Shown one piece after another: positions 1 through 10,100 of a DNA stretch of 64,000 bases. Position numbers and translations under genes: made by a program. Source of the stretch: Paenibacillus sp. JJ-223. GTDB lineage: Bacteria > Bacillota > Bacilli > Paenibacillales > Paenibacillaceae. The notes below the pieces were generated by a model, which saw nothing but the letters and a program-made list of their open reading frames with translations, was not told where the DNA came from and searched no databases. The stretch's first letter is position 1. Each line of letters starts with the position of its first letter. Location: contig NZ_CAKMMP010000003.1 in assembly GCF_927798175.1 (NCBI RefSeq), positions 248,001 to 312,000 on the forward strand, written 5' to 3'.

Positions 1-548
1 TTTCCATGAGTGCCTTATATGTGGATAGTGAAGAAGGGAAGACAGCCAATTCCTCTCGTTTCTACCGCCAAGCATTGGAGAAATTGGCAAAGGAACAGCG
101 TATTTTGTCACGCAGAAAGCAAGGTTCTCAGCGTTGGCACAAACAGCGTTTGAAGGTAGCGAAGCTACACGAAAAAATTGCCAATCAGCGACGAGACTTT
201 CTACATAAAGAATCGCACAAATTAGCGAAACGGTATGATTGCGTGGTCATTGAAGACCTCAATATGAAGGGAATGTCACAAGCCCTCCATTTTGGCAAAA
301 GCGTTTCTGATCAAGCATGGGGCATGTTCACGAGGTTTCTCCAATACAAGTTAGAGGATCAAGGAAAGAAGCTGATCGAAATCGACAAATGGTTTCCATC
401 CTCCAAAACGTGTTCAAGTTGCGGTCACATCAAGGAGTCCTTATCTCTTTCTGACCGTATATTCCACTGTGATTGTGGTTTTGTGGCAGATCGAGACTGG
501 AATGCTTCGATCAACATCAAAAACGAAGGACTGCGAATGTTAGCATAA
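1..548 (+). CDS. tnpB: TnpB-type RNA-guided nuclease of an IS200/IS605 element (5' truncated by window edge)
   Basis: The visible 180 residues are the C-terminal half of a TnpB (OrfB) protein. The glutamate of the second RuvC motif sits in VVIEDLN, a four-cysteine zinc finger follows (CSSCG and CDCG), and the last RuvC aspartate lies in DRDWNAS. The first RuvC aspartate is not present, and the frame is open to the left edge, so the ATG at 6 is probably internal and the gene starts outside the window. TnpB family members are omegaRNA-guided DNA endonucleases that help retain the transposon. No TnpA is visible, but it could lie to the left. The three visible RuvC and zinc-finger signatures are intact, so nothing here suggests decay. 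Confidence 0.9.
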   Translation, partial: SMSALYVDSEEGKTANSSRFYRQALEKLAKEQRILSRRKQGSQRWHKQRLKVAKLHEKIANQRRDFLHKESHKLAKRYDCVVIEDLNMKGMSQALHFGKSVSDQAWGMFTRFLQYKLEDQGKKLIEIDKWFPSSKTCSSCGHIKESLSLSDRIFHCDCGFVADRDWNASINIKNEGLRMLA

Positions 549-665
549 AATGATATAGAGCATGGAACAGGCTCGGGAAGCTAAGTCAATTTCGTACCGA
601 TAGGTGCGATTACCTTAGAAGCCCCCACCTCAAAGAGTTTGCGTAGGTGGAGGGTAGTTCACTGT
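549..665 (+). ncRNA. Putative omegaRNA / right end of the IS200/IS605 element
   Basis: The non-coding stretch directly after tnpB carries a near-perfect hairpin, CCCCCACCT at 622-630 pairing with AGGTGGAGG at 645-653, followed by GGTAGTTCAC. This layout is characteristic of the right end of IS605-type elements, where the 3' end of the omegaRNA coincides with the transposon end and the guide is read from flanking DNA. The boundary near 664 is inferred, because the left end is outside the window and no target duplication is made by this family. If correct, the guide would start within TGTGTTATG. Confidence 0.6.
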
Positions 666-734
666 GTTATGTCTACACTGCCATCCTCCGCCATGGTAAA
701 ATTCAAGTGTATGACGCATGCAAGCGATTACAAA

Positions 735-780
735 AGAGAGGCAGAACCCATCTGGAGCAGCGAAAGCGATAACTTGCATT
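735..780. repeat. Dispersed intergenic repeat, copy A (partial)
   Basis: The segment GGCAGAACCCATCTGGAGCA followed by GCGAAAGCG closely matches the segment at 47341-47375 (GGCAGTACCAATCTGGAGAA then GCGAAGCG). It lies between the IS605 end and the regulator gene. Function is unknown. Confidence 0.4.
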
Positions 781-809
781 TAACGAACTCAAGAGTGGAG
801 GGGCGTTCC

Positions 810-3050
810 GTGCGAAAAAGTAAAACTTTTTACAATATCTTTGTTCCAATTCTGCTCCTCAGCGTGGGCATCGTTGTTTGTTTCGGAAGTTATATTTATA
901 TTTCTACCACGAAGTCCGTGATCGAACGGCTCGGAGAGGGACGCCAAAGTCTCATCATGCAGGTCCGCAATACATTGGAGCAGAAAATTCAGACGATCGA
1001 GTATGCTTTTGCCACATACAGCACAACGCCATCGTTCCGCACGGTGATCGACAGTCCGCTGACCGGACAGGATTACGAAGCCTATCGGGAATTGAACTCC
1101 CAATTGGGTTATATCGCAACGATGGGCCTGGATGGTATCCAATATACGCTGGTAAGCCTAAAGCAAAACTGGAGTCTGTCCAACGGATCCTTAACCCGGA
1201 TGACGGACACCGAAAAAGAAGGATTGCAGCACCTATTCGCCGATGCCGACGGCAAAGGGCTGTATTGGACCAAAACCGAAGACGGGATTCGGTTATTACA
1301 TGCCTTACCCGTGTATTCCAAGGAAAAAGAAGCGATCGCCATGTCGGATATTTCGCTCCGTACGTTGAATCTTTCGCTGCAGACCCAACCTGATGCCGCC
1401 ATCTACATATTAGACAAACAAGGAGAGCTGTTATACGCAAGCCAGACGGAGCAAAAGGCGCTGTCGAGCGAGCAGATGGGGTGGATAAGCAGTCAGACAG
1501 TGAGCGAACCGCGTGCAGGGCAAATGGAAATTCCCGACCCGTCCGGTGGAACCTTGATCGGATTGTATGCCCGCTCAGCCTATAATGGTTGGACCTATGT
1601 CACGCTTCTGGATCAGAAGGAAGTCAGCCAGGCATTGACGACGACTCGTGTCGGCCTTATTGTCATGGGCATCGTGATTTTGGGCTTGATGGTCGTTCTT
1701 GCCTACATCATCTCGCTGTATCTTGCCAAGCCTTTCCGCAAAATCCGGCACAGTCTCGGGAACCGTTCCGAGAGAACGATCAAGGACGAAGTCGACTGGA
1801 TTATTCAATCGATCGATTCCATCGTGTCTGAAAACCAAAGTTTGGAACAGCTGATGCATCTGGAGAAGCCGAAGCTGGAAACGCAGTTTGTGCTTAATAT
1901 GCTGCAAAATCGGCTGACCCGCGAAGAAGTGGCGGATAATCTGGAGCGGTTCGGTTACCGCATCACCACCGATGTTCTGTTCGTCACCATGCTGATTCAG
2001 ATCGATCGCCGCGGGAAAGGTCCCTTGGCTGACAAAGATACGCTGCTTCTCGCAGTAAATCAACTTGTACAGGAGATCGTGCCGGAATCCGAACGAATGC
2101 TGCCGGTAGTGCTTAATGAACGAACGCAGGCAACGCTGCTCTACTTCGATGCCGAACGAGCCCAAGAGATGCGCGATGTCATGATGGCGTACGCCAAACA
2201 AGTGATCATGCTGGCCCGCGAATACTGGTCGGCTTCCGTGAGTGTAGGCATCAGTGCTCCTTACGGAGATCTGATGAACAGCCGCGAGGCATCGGATATG
2301 AGCCTTGAAGCGCTTTATCAGCGCCTGAAGCTGGGCAAAGAGTCCGTTATTTTCTACGAGGACATTTCCCGCAGCGGTGGGCCGACATTGCTGCATTACC
2401 CTACGGAGCTGGAAACCCGTCTGTTCGACGCCATTCGGTTAGGGGACAAAGAAGAAGTGTCGCGCACGTTATATCCGTTCTTGGCCGACATGATGAAACA
2501 TAGTCCGAACCCGATGAATCTGGAGATCACGCTGATCCGCTTTGTGAACAATTTGATTCAGCTGGAGCAGCTGATCGGGGCCGAGATATTGCTTACGCAA
2601 ACCAATTCCACGTTGTATCACAGGCTGCTGAATACGCTGAATCCGGAAGAGATCGAACATATTCTCGTTCATGAAGTCATCTATCCGATGGTCGCGAGCA
2701 TGCAGGAGAGAGCCAACCAGCAATTCCGTTCCATCGCGGACCGCATGGCATCCATCGTTCGTACGGAATATGACCAGGACTTGTCGCTTGAATCCATCAG
2801 CGAACGTTTGCATTACACGCCCAACTATCTAAGCAGCATCTTTCGCAAGGAATACGGCACAACCTTTAGCGAATATCTCATGAACTTCAGACTGGAAGTT
2901 GCCCGAAAATGGCTGGTGGATACCAACATGCCCGTGAAAGACATCGCGGAACGCCTGGGCTATCAGAATTCCCAAAATTTCATTCGCTCTTTTCGCAAAA
3001 AAGAGAATCTGACCCCCGGTGCATACCGGCGGATGAAGATGGAAAGCTGA
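810..3050 (+). CDS. Membrane-bound AraC-family regulator (YesS-like) of the pectin locus
   Basis: A 746-residue one-component sensor. It has an N-terminal membrane anchor (around residues 10-32), an extracellular sensing region, a second membrane helix near residues 280-305, a long cytoplasmic linker, and a C-terminal AraC double helix-turn-helix (YTPNYLSSIFRKEYG, then the second helix ending in FRKKENLTPGAYRR). I chose the GTG at 810 because GGAGGGG lies at 797-803 at ideal spacing and the membrane anchor starts right after it; longer in-frame starts lack a good binding site. Proteins of this build control sugar ABC operons in Paenibacillus and Bacillus. Here it sits beside two permeases, a binding lipoprotein and a pectinase, so pectin oligomers are the likely cue (inference). 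Confidence 0.85.
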   Translation: MRKSKTFYNIFVPILLLSVGIVVCFGSYIYISTTKSVIERLGEGRQSLIMQVRNTLEQKIQTIEYAFATYSTTPSFRTVIDSPLTGQDYEAYRELNSQLGYIATMGLDGIQYTLVSLKQNWSLSNGSLTRMTDTEKEGLQHLFADADGKGLYWTKTEDGIRLLHALPVYSKEKEAIAMSDISLRTLNLSLQTQPDAAIYILDKQGELLYASQTEQKALSSEQMGWISSQTVSEPRAGQMEIPDPSGGTLIGLYARSAYNGWTYVTLLDQKEVSQALTTTRVGLIVMGIVILGLMVVLAYIISLYLAKPFRKIRHSLGNRSERTIKDEVDWIIQSIDSIVSENQSLEQLMHLEKPKLETQFVLNMLQNRLTREEVADNLERFGYRITTDVLFVTMLIQIDRRGKGPLADKDTLLLAVNQLVQEIVPESERMLPVVLNERTQATLLYFDAERAQEMRDVMMAYAKQVIMLAREYWSASVSVGISAPYGDLMNSREASDMSLEALYQRLKLGKESVIFYEDISRSGGPTLLHYPTELETRLFDAIRLGDKEEVSRTLYPFLADMMKHSPNPMNLEITLIRFVNNLIQLEQLIGAEILLTQTNSTLYHRLLNTLNPEEIEHILVHEVIYPMVASMQERANQQFRSIADRMASIVRTEYDQDLSLESISERLHYTPNYLSSIFRKEYGTTFSEYLMNFRLEVARKWLVDTNMPVKDIAERLGYQNSQNFIRSFRKKENLTPGAYRRMKMES

Positions 3051-3097
3051 CCAGATTTATATAGGCTTCATACTCATCACGGTTGAGACCCAATCGA

Positions 3098-3128
3098 AAT
3101 CCCCTCAGGTAGCGTACCCGAGGGGATT
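3098..3128. terminator. Bidirectional terminator between convergent genes
   Basis: Perfect 9-bp arms AATCCCCTC (3098-3106) and GAGGGGATT (3120-3128) lie between the convergent regulator and permease genes. Confidence 0.75.
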
Positions 3129-3179
3129 GTTGTCTGCCGGCTCGAAACGGAGCGACATGAAACGAAACATATGAACGGC

Positions 3180-4067
3180 TCATCCTTTCACCGAACCAAG
3201 GAGGGCACCCTTCGTGAAATGCTTTTGCACGAAAGGATAGGCGATGAGCATCGGTATGGTAGCCACAACGATGACGCTCATCTTGATCGTTTGGGACGGC
3301 GGCACGATGTCCACGGCCGAGCTGTTGCCTTCCATGCCGCTGGAGACGATGACGATCTGACGAAGCAGCACCTGCAGCGGCCACATTTTGGATTCGTTCA
3401 GATACAGAATGGCATTCATATACGTGTTCCAATAGGACACGCCGTAGAACAAGGAAAGCGTGGCGATCGACGGCAGGGCAAGCGGAAGCATGATCTGCAG
3501 CAGTACGCGAAAATCATTGGCCCCGTCCATCTTCGCCGATTCTTCCAGACTGTCGGGGAGAGCCTGAAAGAAATTGCGCATGATGATCAGATTGAACGCA
3601 TTGATCGCAGTCGGAATGATCATCGACCAGTAGGAATCGATCAATCCAACGGCTTTAACGACCAGAAACGTCGGGATCATGCCCCCACTGAACAACATGG
3701 AGAAGACGATCAGAAAGTTAATGAAGTTTCTGCCCAGAAGATAGCGGCGGGAAAGTCCGTATGCCATGAGTGCCGTCAGCGTCATGCTCACGATGGTCCC
3801 CGCAACCGTAATGAAAACCGATACGCCAAGCCCTTTGAAGATGGTAGGTGTAGAGAAGATGTAGCGATAGGCATCCAGCGAGAAGGTCGTCGGGAATAAA
3901 ATGAATTTCTTTTGCACGATTTCTTGCGTAGATGCGAAGGAGCTGGCAACGACATTGACGAAGGGCAGCAGGCATGCCAGGGAAAAAAGGAGCAGCAGCG
4001 TATAATTCATAACATTGAATACGATGCTGCCGATGCTTTCTTTTCGGAGTGCGGATTTGGACAACAT
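3180..4067 (-). CDS. Carbohydrate ABC transporter permease (YtcP/MalG-like)
   Basis: A 295-residue integral membrane protein of the CUT1 sugar transporter inner-membrane component family. It shows about six membrane helices and the EAA-like loop (ESAKMDGANDFRVLLQIMLPLALP) that contacts the ATPase. The C-terminus QKHFTKGALLGSVKG is typical of YtcP proteins. The start at 4067 follows AAGGAGG; a longer frame to 4151 has no such site. It should pair with the LplB-like permease at 4376 and the lipoprotein at 5392. Unusually it is divergent from its partner rather than downstream of it. No ATPase is encoded nearby, so a shared MsmX-type ATPase is expected. Confidence 0.88.
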   Translation of the reverse strand: MLSKSALRKESIGSIVFNVMNYTLLLLFSLACLLPFVNVVASSFASTQEIVQKKFILFPTTFSLDAYRYIFSTPTIFKGLGVSVFITVAGTIVSMTLTALMAYGLSRRYLLGRNFINFLIVFSMLFSGGMIPTFLVVKAVGLIDSYWSMIIPTAINAFNLIIMRNFFQALPDSLEESAKMDGANDFRVLLQIMLPLALPSIATLSLFYGVSYWNTYMNAILYLNESKMWPLQVLLRQIVIVSSGMEGNSSAVDIVPPSQTIKMSVIVVATIPMLIAYPFVQKHFTKGALLGSVKG

Positions 4068-4375
4068 GGTTGTTCCTCCTTGATGGATAGTGGTGTATGC
4101 CCACCATAACAACGGTGAAAGATTCCGTATATAATCATCACCTACGGACATTGAAACAGGCCTTAATACCGAATCCGGACAGAAAACATCGACGATAATC
4201 CGGGAGTTGAATAATAATCATGAGCTACGATCGACTTCGATAAAAATCGAAAAAAAGCCCGTGTTATGAGGAATCCTGCAACCCCAGTAGCTAATGATTA
4301 TGTACGGAATAGCCTCCATGACATATGCTTGGGAAGCAATCAACCACGAATCCAGATCAAGGAGGTCAGCAAGCA

Positions 4376-5341
4376 GTGAAAGAGCCAGATTCCACAGTCG
4401 TTCCATTGCAACGCAAGGTATACGGAAAGTCCGGCCTAAACCATTATTTAAGAAACGCGGCATCCAACAAACTTCTCTACTTAATGATTCTTCCCGGCTT
4501 TGTGTACTTCGTCATCTTCAAGTATTTTCCGATGGGCGGCCTCATCATTTCGTTCCAGGATTATCAGCCGTTTCTCGGGATCAAGGACAGCCCGTGGGTA
4601 GGCTTCAAACATTTTATCCGCCTGTTCACGGAGCCCACCTTTGCCCTGCTGCTTAGCAATACGTTGATTTTGTTTGCGCTGGAACTGATCATTTTCTTTC
4701 CGATTCCGATCATTCTGGCTTTGATGATGAATGAAGTAAGACATAAGCTGTTCAGAAATTCCGTGCAAACCATCGTCTACATTCCGCATTTCATGTCTTG
4801 GGTCATCATCGTTTCGATTACGTACGTGTTCTTGAGCGTGGATGGCGGCGTTGTCAATGAACTGATTGCTGCCTTCGGTGGAACCAAAATCAGTTTCCTG
4901 ACATCGCCCGAATGGCTCCGCCCCATGTACATTTTGCAGATTATATGGAAGGAAGCCGGATGGTCCACGATCATTTACTTGGCGGCGATTACCGTCGTGG
5001 ATACGCAGCTTTATGAGGCGGCAGAGATGGATGGTGCATCACGCTTGCGCAAAATGTGGCATGTGACCTTGCCGGCCATTCGTCCGGTCATTATCACGCT
5101 GCTCATTCTCAAAATCGGAAATACGCTTGAACTCGGCTTTGAGCACATGTATTTGCTGTTGAATTCGCTGAACCGGGAAGTGGGAGAGATTTTCGATACG
5201 TACATCTTCACGGCAGGTTTAAAAAACGGACAACTAAGCTTCAGCACAACGGTAGGGCTGTTCAAAGGGTTGGTAGGGCTCGTTCTTGTCATGTTTGCAA
5301 ACCGGCTCGCCAAAAAATTCGGCGAAGACGGTGTCTACTAA
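4376..5341 (+). CDS. Carbohydrate ABC transporter permease (LplB/UgpA-like)
   Basis: A 321-residue membrane permease. The first helix is LLYLMILPGFVYFVIFKYFP, and the EAA loop is EAAEMDGASRLRKMWHVTLP. The GTG start at 4376 is set by AAGGAGGTCA about eight bases upstream; the ATG at 4325 is in frame but lacks a ribosome binding site. It forms the heteromeric channel with the divergent permease at 3180-4067 and is followed after 50 bases by the binding protein. Substrate is not readable from sequence; context points to pectin-derived oligosaccharides. Confidence 0.88.
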   Translation: MKEPDSTVVPLQRKVYGKSGLNHYLRNAASNKLLYLMILPGFVYFVIFKYFPMGGLIISFQDYQPFLGIKDSPWVGFKHFIRLFTEPTFALLLSNTLILFALELIIFFPIPIILALMMNEVRHKLFRNSVQTIVYIPHFMSWVIIVSITYVFLSVDGGVVNELIAAFGGTKISFLTSPEWLRPMYILQIIWKEAGWSTIIYLAAITVVDTQLYEAAEMDGASRLRKMWHVTLPAIRPVIITLLILKIGNTLELGFEHMYLLLNSLNREVGEIFDTYIFTAGLKNGQLSFSTTVGLFKGLVGLVLVMFANRLAKKFGEDGVY

Positions 5342-5391
5342 TTGGGGGGATCTCGCCCATCTAACTACAATCACGAAAAGGGGAATGAACC

Positions 5392-6897
5392 ATGAAATTT
5401 GGCTATGCAAAGTTGATAGCGCTTACGATTTGCGGCAGTCTGATGCTCTCCGCGTGCTCCGGAGGGAAAAGTGAAACAGGAACCAATGCCGATGGCAAAA
5501 CGACCATTACTTGGCTGAACATCATGCATACGGCTTCGCCGCCAACGGACACGGTGCTTGACAAAATCGAAGAGCTGACGAATGCGGATATCCAGTTTTC
5601 CTGGATACCGGATGCTTCAAAGGAAGAGCGCCTGAATACCTCGCTGGCTTCGGGTTCCCTGGCTGATATCGTTTCGCTGACGATTCTGGAAAACTCGTCG
5701 GTTCGAAACGCGCTAAAAGCCGGAGTTTTCTGGGAAGTTGGACCCTATCTGGATGAATTCCCGAACTTGAAAGGAATCTCCCAAGACATGCGGAATTCCG
5801 CTTCCATTGAAGGAAAGCTGTACGGGATCCCGATGCAAAAACAGGTTGCGCGCAACGGCGTCATCATTCGCAAAGATTGGCTGGACCGACTCGGATTGCC
5901 TGTGCCCAAAACGACGGCAGAACTGATGCAGGTAGCCAAAGCGTTTACCGAACAAGATCCTGACGGCAATGGGGTCAAAGACACGACAGGGTTCATGGAC
6001 CGCAGCGATCTCGTGTTTGGAGCATTCAAAACGCTGGGTTCCTACTTCGGAACGCCTAGCAGCTGGGCCGTCAGCGAGGATGGCAAAGTGACGCCCGAAT
6101 TCGAATCGGAGGGGTACATCCAGGCGATGGATTTCATGAAGGAGCTGTATGACAACGGCTACATCAATCAGGATTTCGCGGTCACGGCGAAAAAGGATCA
6201 ACAAGAGGGCTTCGCGCAAGGCAAAGCCGGCATTTACGTAGGCGCTTTATTTGATAGCAAAGGTCTGCTTAATCTGGCCAAAGGCGTTCAAGATGACATG
6301 GAACTCGTTATGGTGAACGATATCACGTCCACGGGCAACGAAAGCGATCGGGCCATTTGGTCCACATCCAACGGCGTAGGCGGACTGCTTGCGTTCCCAA
6401 AATCAGAAGTGAAGGACGAAGCCGAATTAAAGCGGGTGCTGAAATTTATGGATGATCTCATGAGCGAAGAAATCTACACGTTAATGACGTATGGCATCAA
6501 AGACGTGCATTACAGCCTGGATGCCAACAACGGGGCGACCATCATTGACACCAAGCTTTGGGAGCAAGAGGTTCAACCCTTTTCGTCATCCCGGCCGAAC
6601 GAGAACGGGTACAGCATTCAGGACGCAGACCCGCTGCGCATCGAATCCACGCGATTGATCGAGGAAAACACCAAGTATGCCGTGCTCAATCCGATGTACT
6701 CACTGGAATCGCCGACGTTTTCGGAGCAAGGCTCCGAATTGCAAAAGATTATTACGGATGCCACCTATAAATACATTCTGGGCAAGACTGACCTGAACGG
6801 CTTCCGTGACGCGGTGAACACCTGGAGATCATCAGGCGGCGACAAAATCATTGCGGAATACGAGGCGGCATACCAAGCCGTGCAGGGGAGCAAGTAA
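5392..6897 (+). CDS. Sugar-binding lipoprotein of CUT1 ABC transporter (LplA-like)
   Basis: A 501-residue extracellular solute-binding protein. The N-terminus has a lipoprotein signal with lipobox LSAC at residues 19-22, and the mature protein has the two-lobed binding fold with EF-hand-like spacing DPDGNGVKDTTG near residue 188, common in this family. It delivers oligosaccharide to the two neighbouring permeases. The gene is 50 bases downstream of the LplB-like permease and probably co-transcribed. The following pectinase gene suggests oligogalacturonides or related pectic oligomers as ligand (inference). Confidence 0.9.
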   Translation: MKFGYAKLIALTICGSLMLSACSGGKSETGTNADGKTTITWLNIMHTASPPTDTVLDKIEELTNADIQFSWIPDASKEERLNTSLASGSLADIVSLTILENSSVRNALKAGVFWEVGPYLDEFPNLKGISQDMRNSASIEGKLYGIPMQKQVARNGVIIRKDWLDRLGLPVPKTTAELMQVAKAFTEQDPDGNGVKDTTGFMDRSDLVFGAFKTLGSYFGTPSSWAVSEDGKVTPEFESEGYIQAMDFMKELYDNGYINQDFAVTAKKDQQEGFAQGKAGIYVGALFDSKGLLNLAKGVQDDMELVMVNDITSTGNESDRAIWSTSNGVGGLLAFPKSEVKDEAELKRVLKFMDDLMSEEIYTLMTYGIKDVHYSLDANNGATIIDTKLWEQEVQPFSSSRPNENGYSIQDADPLRIESTRLIEENTKYAVLNPMYSLESPTFSEQGSELQKIITDATYKYILGKTDLNGFRDAVNTWRSSGGDKIIAEYEAAYQAVQGSK

Positions 6898-6920
6898 AGC
6901 AGAACAATAAGGAGAGTCAA

Positions 6921-6967
6921 CGGCCCGGATCGTACGTTCAAAGGAGGATTGACGAAACGGGCTTTTT
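6921..6967 (+). terminator. Possible terminator after the binding-protein gene
   Basis: GCCCG at 6923-6927 can pair with CGGGC at 6958-6962, followed directly by a run of six T. The stem is short and the loop long, so this is a weak call. Confidence 0.4.
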
Positions 6968-7110
6968 TAAAGATGCAGCGAGTTCATATCTTGTTCATTG
7001 GCTGTGCCTTCATTCGCTAAGGAGGTGATGTTTGGCTGCTGAAAGGTTAGCTGCCTCTCGGCAAACACGGCATTGAACCGAATAGACGATACCGGAGGAG
7101 GAAGATTCTT

Positions 7111-10100
7111 TTGAAAAGGATTGTGTCACTCGTTTTGGTCATATCCATGCTATTCAGTCTGCTTCCAGCGATGGCTGCTGCGGAAGAAGCGAACGAGGCC
7201 GGTTCATTGCCTGCCTTTCCCGGAGCTGAAGGCGGCGGAAAATATGTAACCGGCGGCAGGGGAGGCGCGGTGTACGAAGTAACGACCTTGGCGGATTCCG
7301 GCCCCGGTTCCCTGCGCGAAGCGGTCAGTCAAAATGACACTACAGTGGTGTTCCGGGTCGGCGGCACGATTCATCTTGAATCCCCGCTGGCCATCACGGG
7401 CTCCAACCTTACTCTTGCGGGCCAGACGGCTCCCGGCGAAGGCATCACCGTTTCGGATTATTGGACCACGTTTCAAGCCGATAACATTATCGTGAGACAT
7501 ATGCGTTTTCGCCTTGGAGACAAACATCCCAGCGAGGATGACGTGTTCGGTGGGCGTTACCACAAAAACATTATCATCGACCATTGCTCGTTCGCTTGGT
7601 CTGTCGATGAAGTACTCAGCATGTACGTCAACGAAAATACGACCGTACAATGGTCCGTCATTGCCGAAAGCATGCTGATGACTACCCACCAGAAGGGAAG
7701 ACATGGCTACGCGGGCATCTGGGGCGGCAACAACGCTTCTTTCCATCACAACATCATCGCCCACAACGTAAGCCGTAACCCGAGATTCGCCGGTTCCCCC
7801 GGTTTCAACACCGAATCGTACAACAACGTCGTTTATAACTGGGGATTTTTCTCAGCCTATGGCGGTGAAGAAGGCAATTATAATTTGATGAACAATTATT
7901 ACAAATACGGGCCAAACACGTATCGTTCGGCTCGGGATCAGGTTTTTCTCGATGTGAGCCCCAATACACGCCTCTATGTCGGAGGCAATGTCGTGGACGG
8001 TTTCCCTGAAGTCACGGCAGACAACTGGCTTGGCGTCGGCGAACTGGCAAACCCGGAGTCCAAATTGTCCTCTCCAGTGGAGATGGCCCATCCTTCGCCT
8101 GTTGACGATGCAGAAACCGCATATGAACGCGTCCTTGCCGAAGCGGGAGCCGTTCTACCCCGCAGGGATGCCATCGATGCCAGAATCGTGAACGACGTCA
8201 AAAACCGCACCGGGCAGCACATCAATTCGCAAAAAGAAGTCGGAGGATACCTCGAATTCGAGGAAGCCGTATCCACGTTGGCTGATCGTGACCGCGACGG
8301 CATGCCGGATGATTGGGAAATCAGCATGGGGCTGAATCCCGATGATCCGAACGACCGGAACGGAATACACGAATCCGGTTATACCTATCTTGAAGTTTAC
8401 CTGAACGGCATTGTCGGCAACGGCTCGGCCAACCCGGCAGTGACGATCGATTCGCCTGCCAACCATACCATCACGACGGAAGGAGCTTCTGTCGAGATCA
8501 CAGCTTCGGCATCCGATTCAGACGGTACGGTGTCCAAGGTGGAGTTTTACCAAAACGACCTCAAATTAGGTGAAGATGATACGGCTCCGTATACCTTTAC
8601 ATGGGAAAATGTTCAGGACGGAACGCACTATCTGACGGTTCGCGCCATCGACGACACAGGAACGGCGACCCAATCCAACAATGTCACGGTTCATGTCCAT
8701 AAAGAAAGCGACATTGCCCCATGGCAATCCACGGATATCGGGACGCCGGGCATTGCCGGACAAACGCAGATCGGTTCAAGCGTGACCGATATCACCGTCA
8801 AATCGGCAGGCGATATTCATGGAGATGCTGATCATTTTCATTACGCTTATCAAACCTTGGAAGGCAACGGCGAGATTGTAGCCAAGGTGGAACGCGTAAC
8901 AGCCACGGATGACGGAGCGGAAGCCGGCGTGATGATCCGTGGCGGGCTGGAACCGTCTGCTCCATTTGCCGCACTCATGGTCTCTTATGCCAAAGGCGGG
9001 CAAAAAGCGGTTGGATTGACACGTGAAAACGCGGGAGAAAATGTTATCTACAAAGAAACGGAAACCTTTATCGGCCTCCCTTACTGGGTAAAGCTCGTTC
9101 GGCTCGGGGATCGGGTGACCTCGTCGGTATCCAAAGACGGCAATGATTGGTCTGTCACGGATTCCGTCTATTTCTCCAAGGATGAACCGGTATACATCGG
9201 TCTGGCTGCAGACGCGTCCAAGCCGGACGACGAGGTGGATAAACTGAATACGTCGGTGTTTTCGAATGCTGCAGTCCATGAGCTACCTGCCGATTTCCCA
9301 TTGCCACCGAGCCATCTTTCTGCAGAACCCGGTCCCAAATCCGTGGTATTAACATGGGATGAGGTGGAAAACGCAAGCTCGTACTCGGTATTCCGCTCCG
9401 AAATTTCCGGCGGACCTTATACGAAATTGCAGCAGGGCCTCGGCTCCAATTCATACACAGATTCAAATTTGACGGTGGGCAAAACGTATTACTATGTTGT
9501 CAAAGCCGAGAATGACAAGGGCATCAGCCTGGATTCGAGCGAAGCCAGCGCCGTGCCCGAAGGGGATTTGGAAACGATCTATTATATCGACGAGGACTTT
9601 GAGGAGCAGGAGACCGATACAACGCCAACGGGATATGTAGTGTCGCCGGATCCGCAGGATGCAGACCACAAAGTGGTCATCGCAGGCGTTCCTTCCGGAA
9701 CAAGCGGCAACTCATCGGCCAAAGCGTTGATGCTCTACGACAATGCGCCGGGCACAACGCAATTCATTCGCGCGTTCCAGCCTCAGCAGGGAAACTTTGT
9801 TTTCGAAACGGATATCATGTCGCCGGGATGGCCGGGAACTTCATATCTCCTGCAGCTGCAGAACAGCTCGGGAAGTCGTACGGCGCTATCCATCGAAATC
9901 CGCAAACCGTCCGCTCCCGTGGCCGAAGATCAGTATACGTTGGTGTACAAAAAAGACGGAGCAGATCACAAATTGATGGATGTGCCTGCCGCCAATCAAT
10001 GGTACAACCTGAAAATCACGGTCAATGCCGCCTCTCAGAAAGCCGATATTTATATCGACAACGTACGCGTTGCGGACAACGTTCCTTTCCAGGCCGACGT

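Noticed and set aside
639..809. N-terminal extension of the membrane AraC protein
   Set aside because: It is in frame but overlaps the IS605 right end and lacks a ribosome binding site; GTG at 810 is well supported.
955..2813. Long minus-strand frames inside the AraC gene
   Set aside because: They are shadows of the strong plus-strand coding frame.
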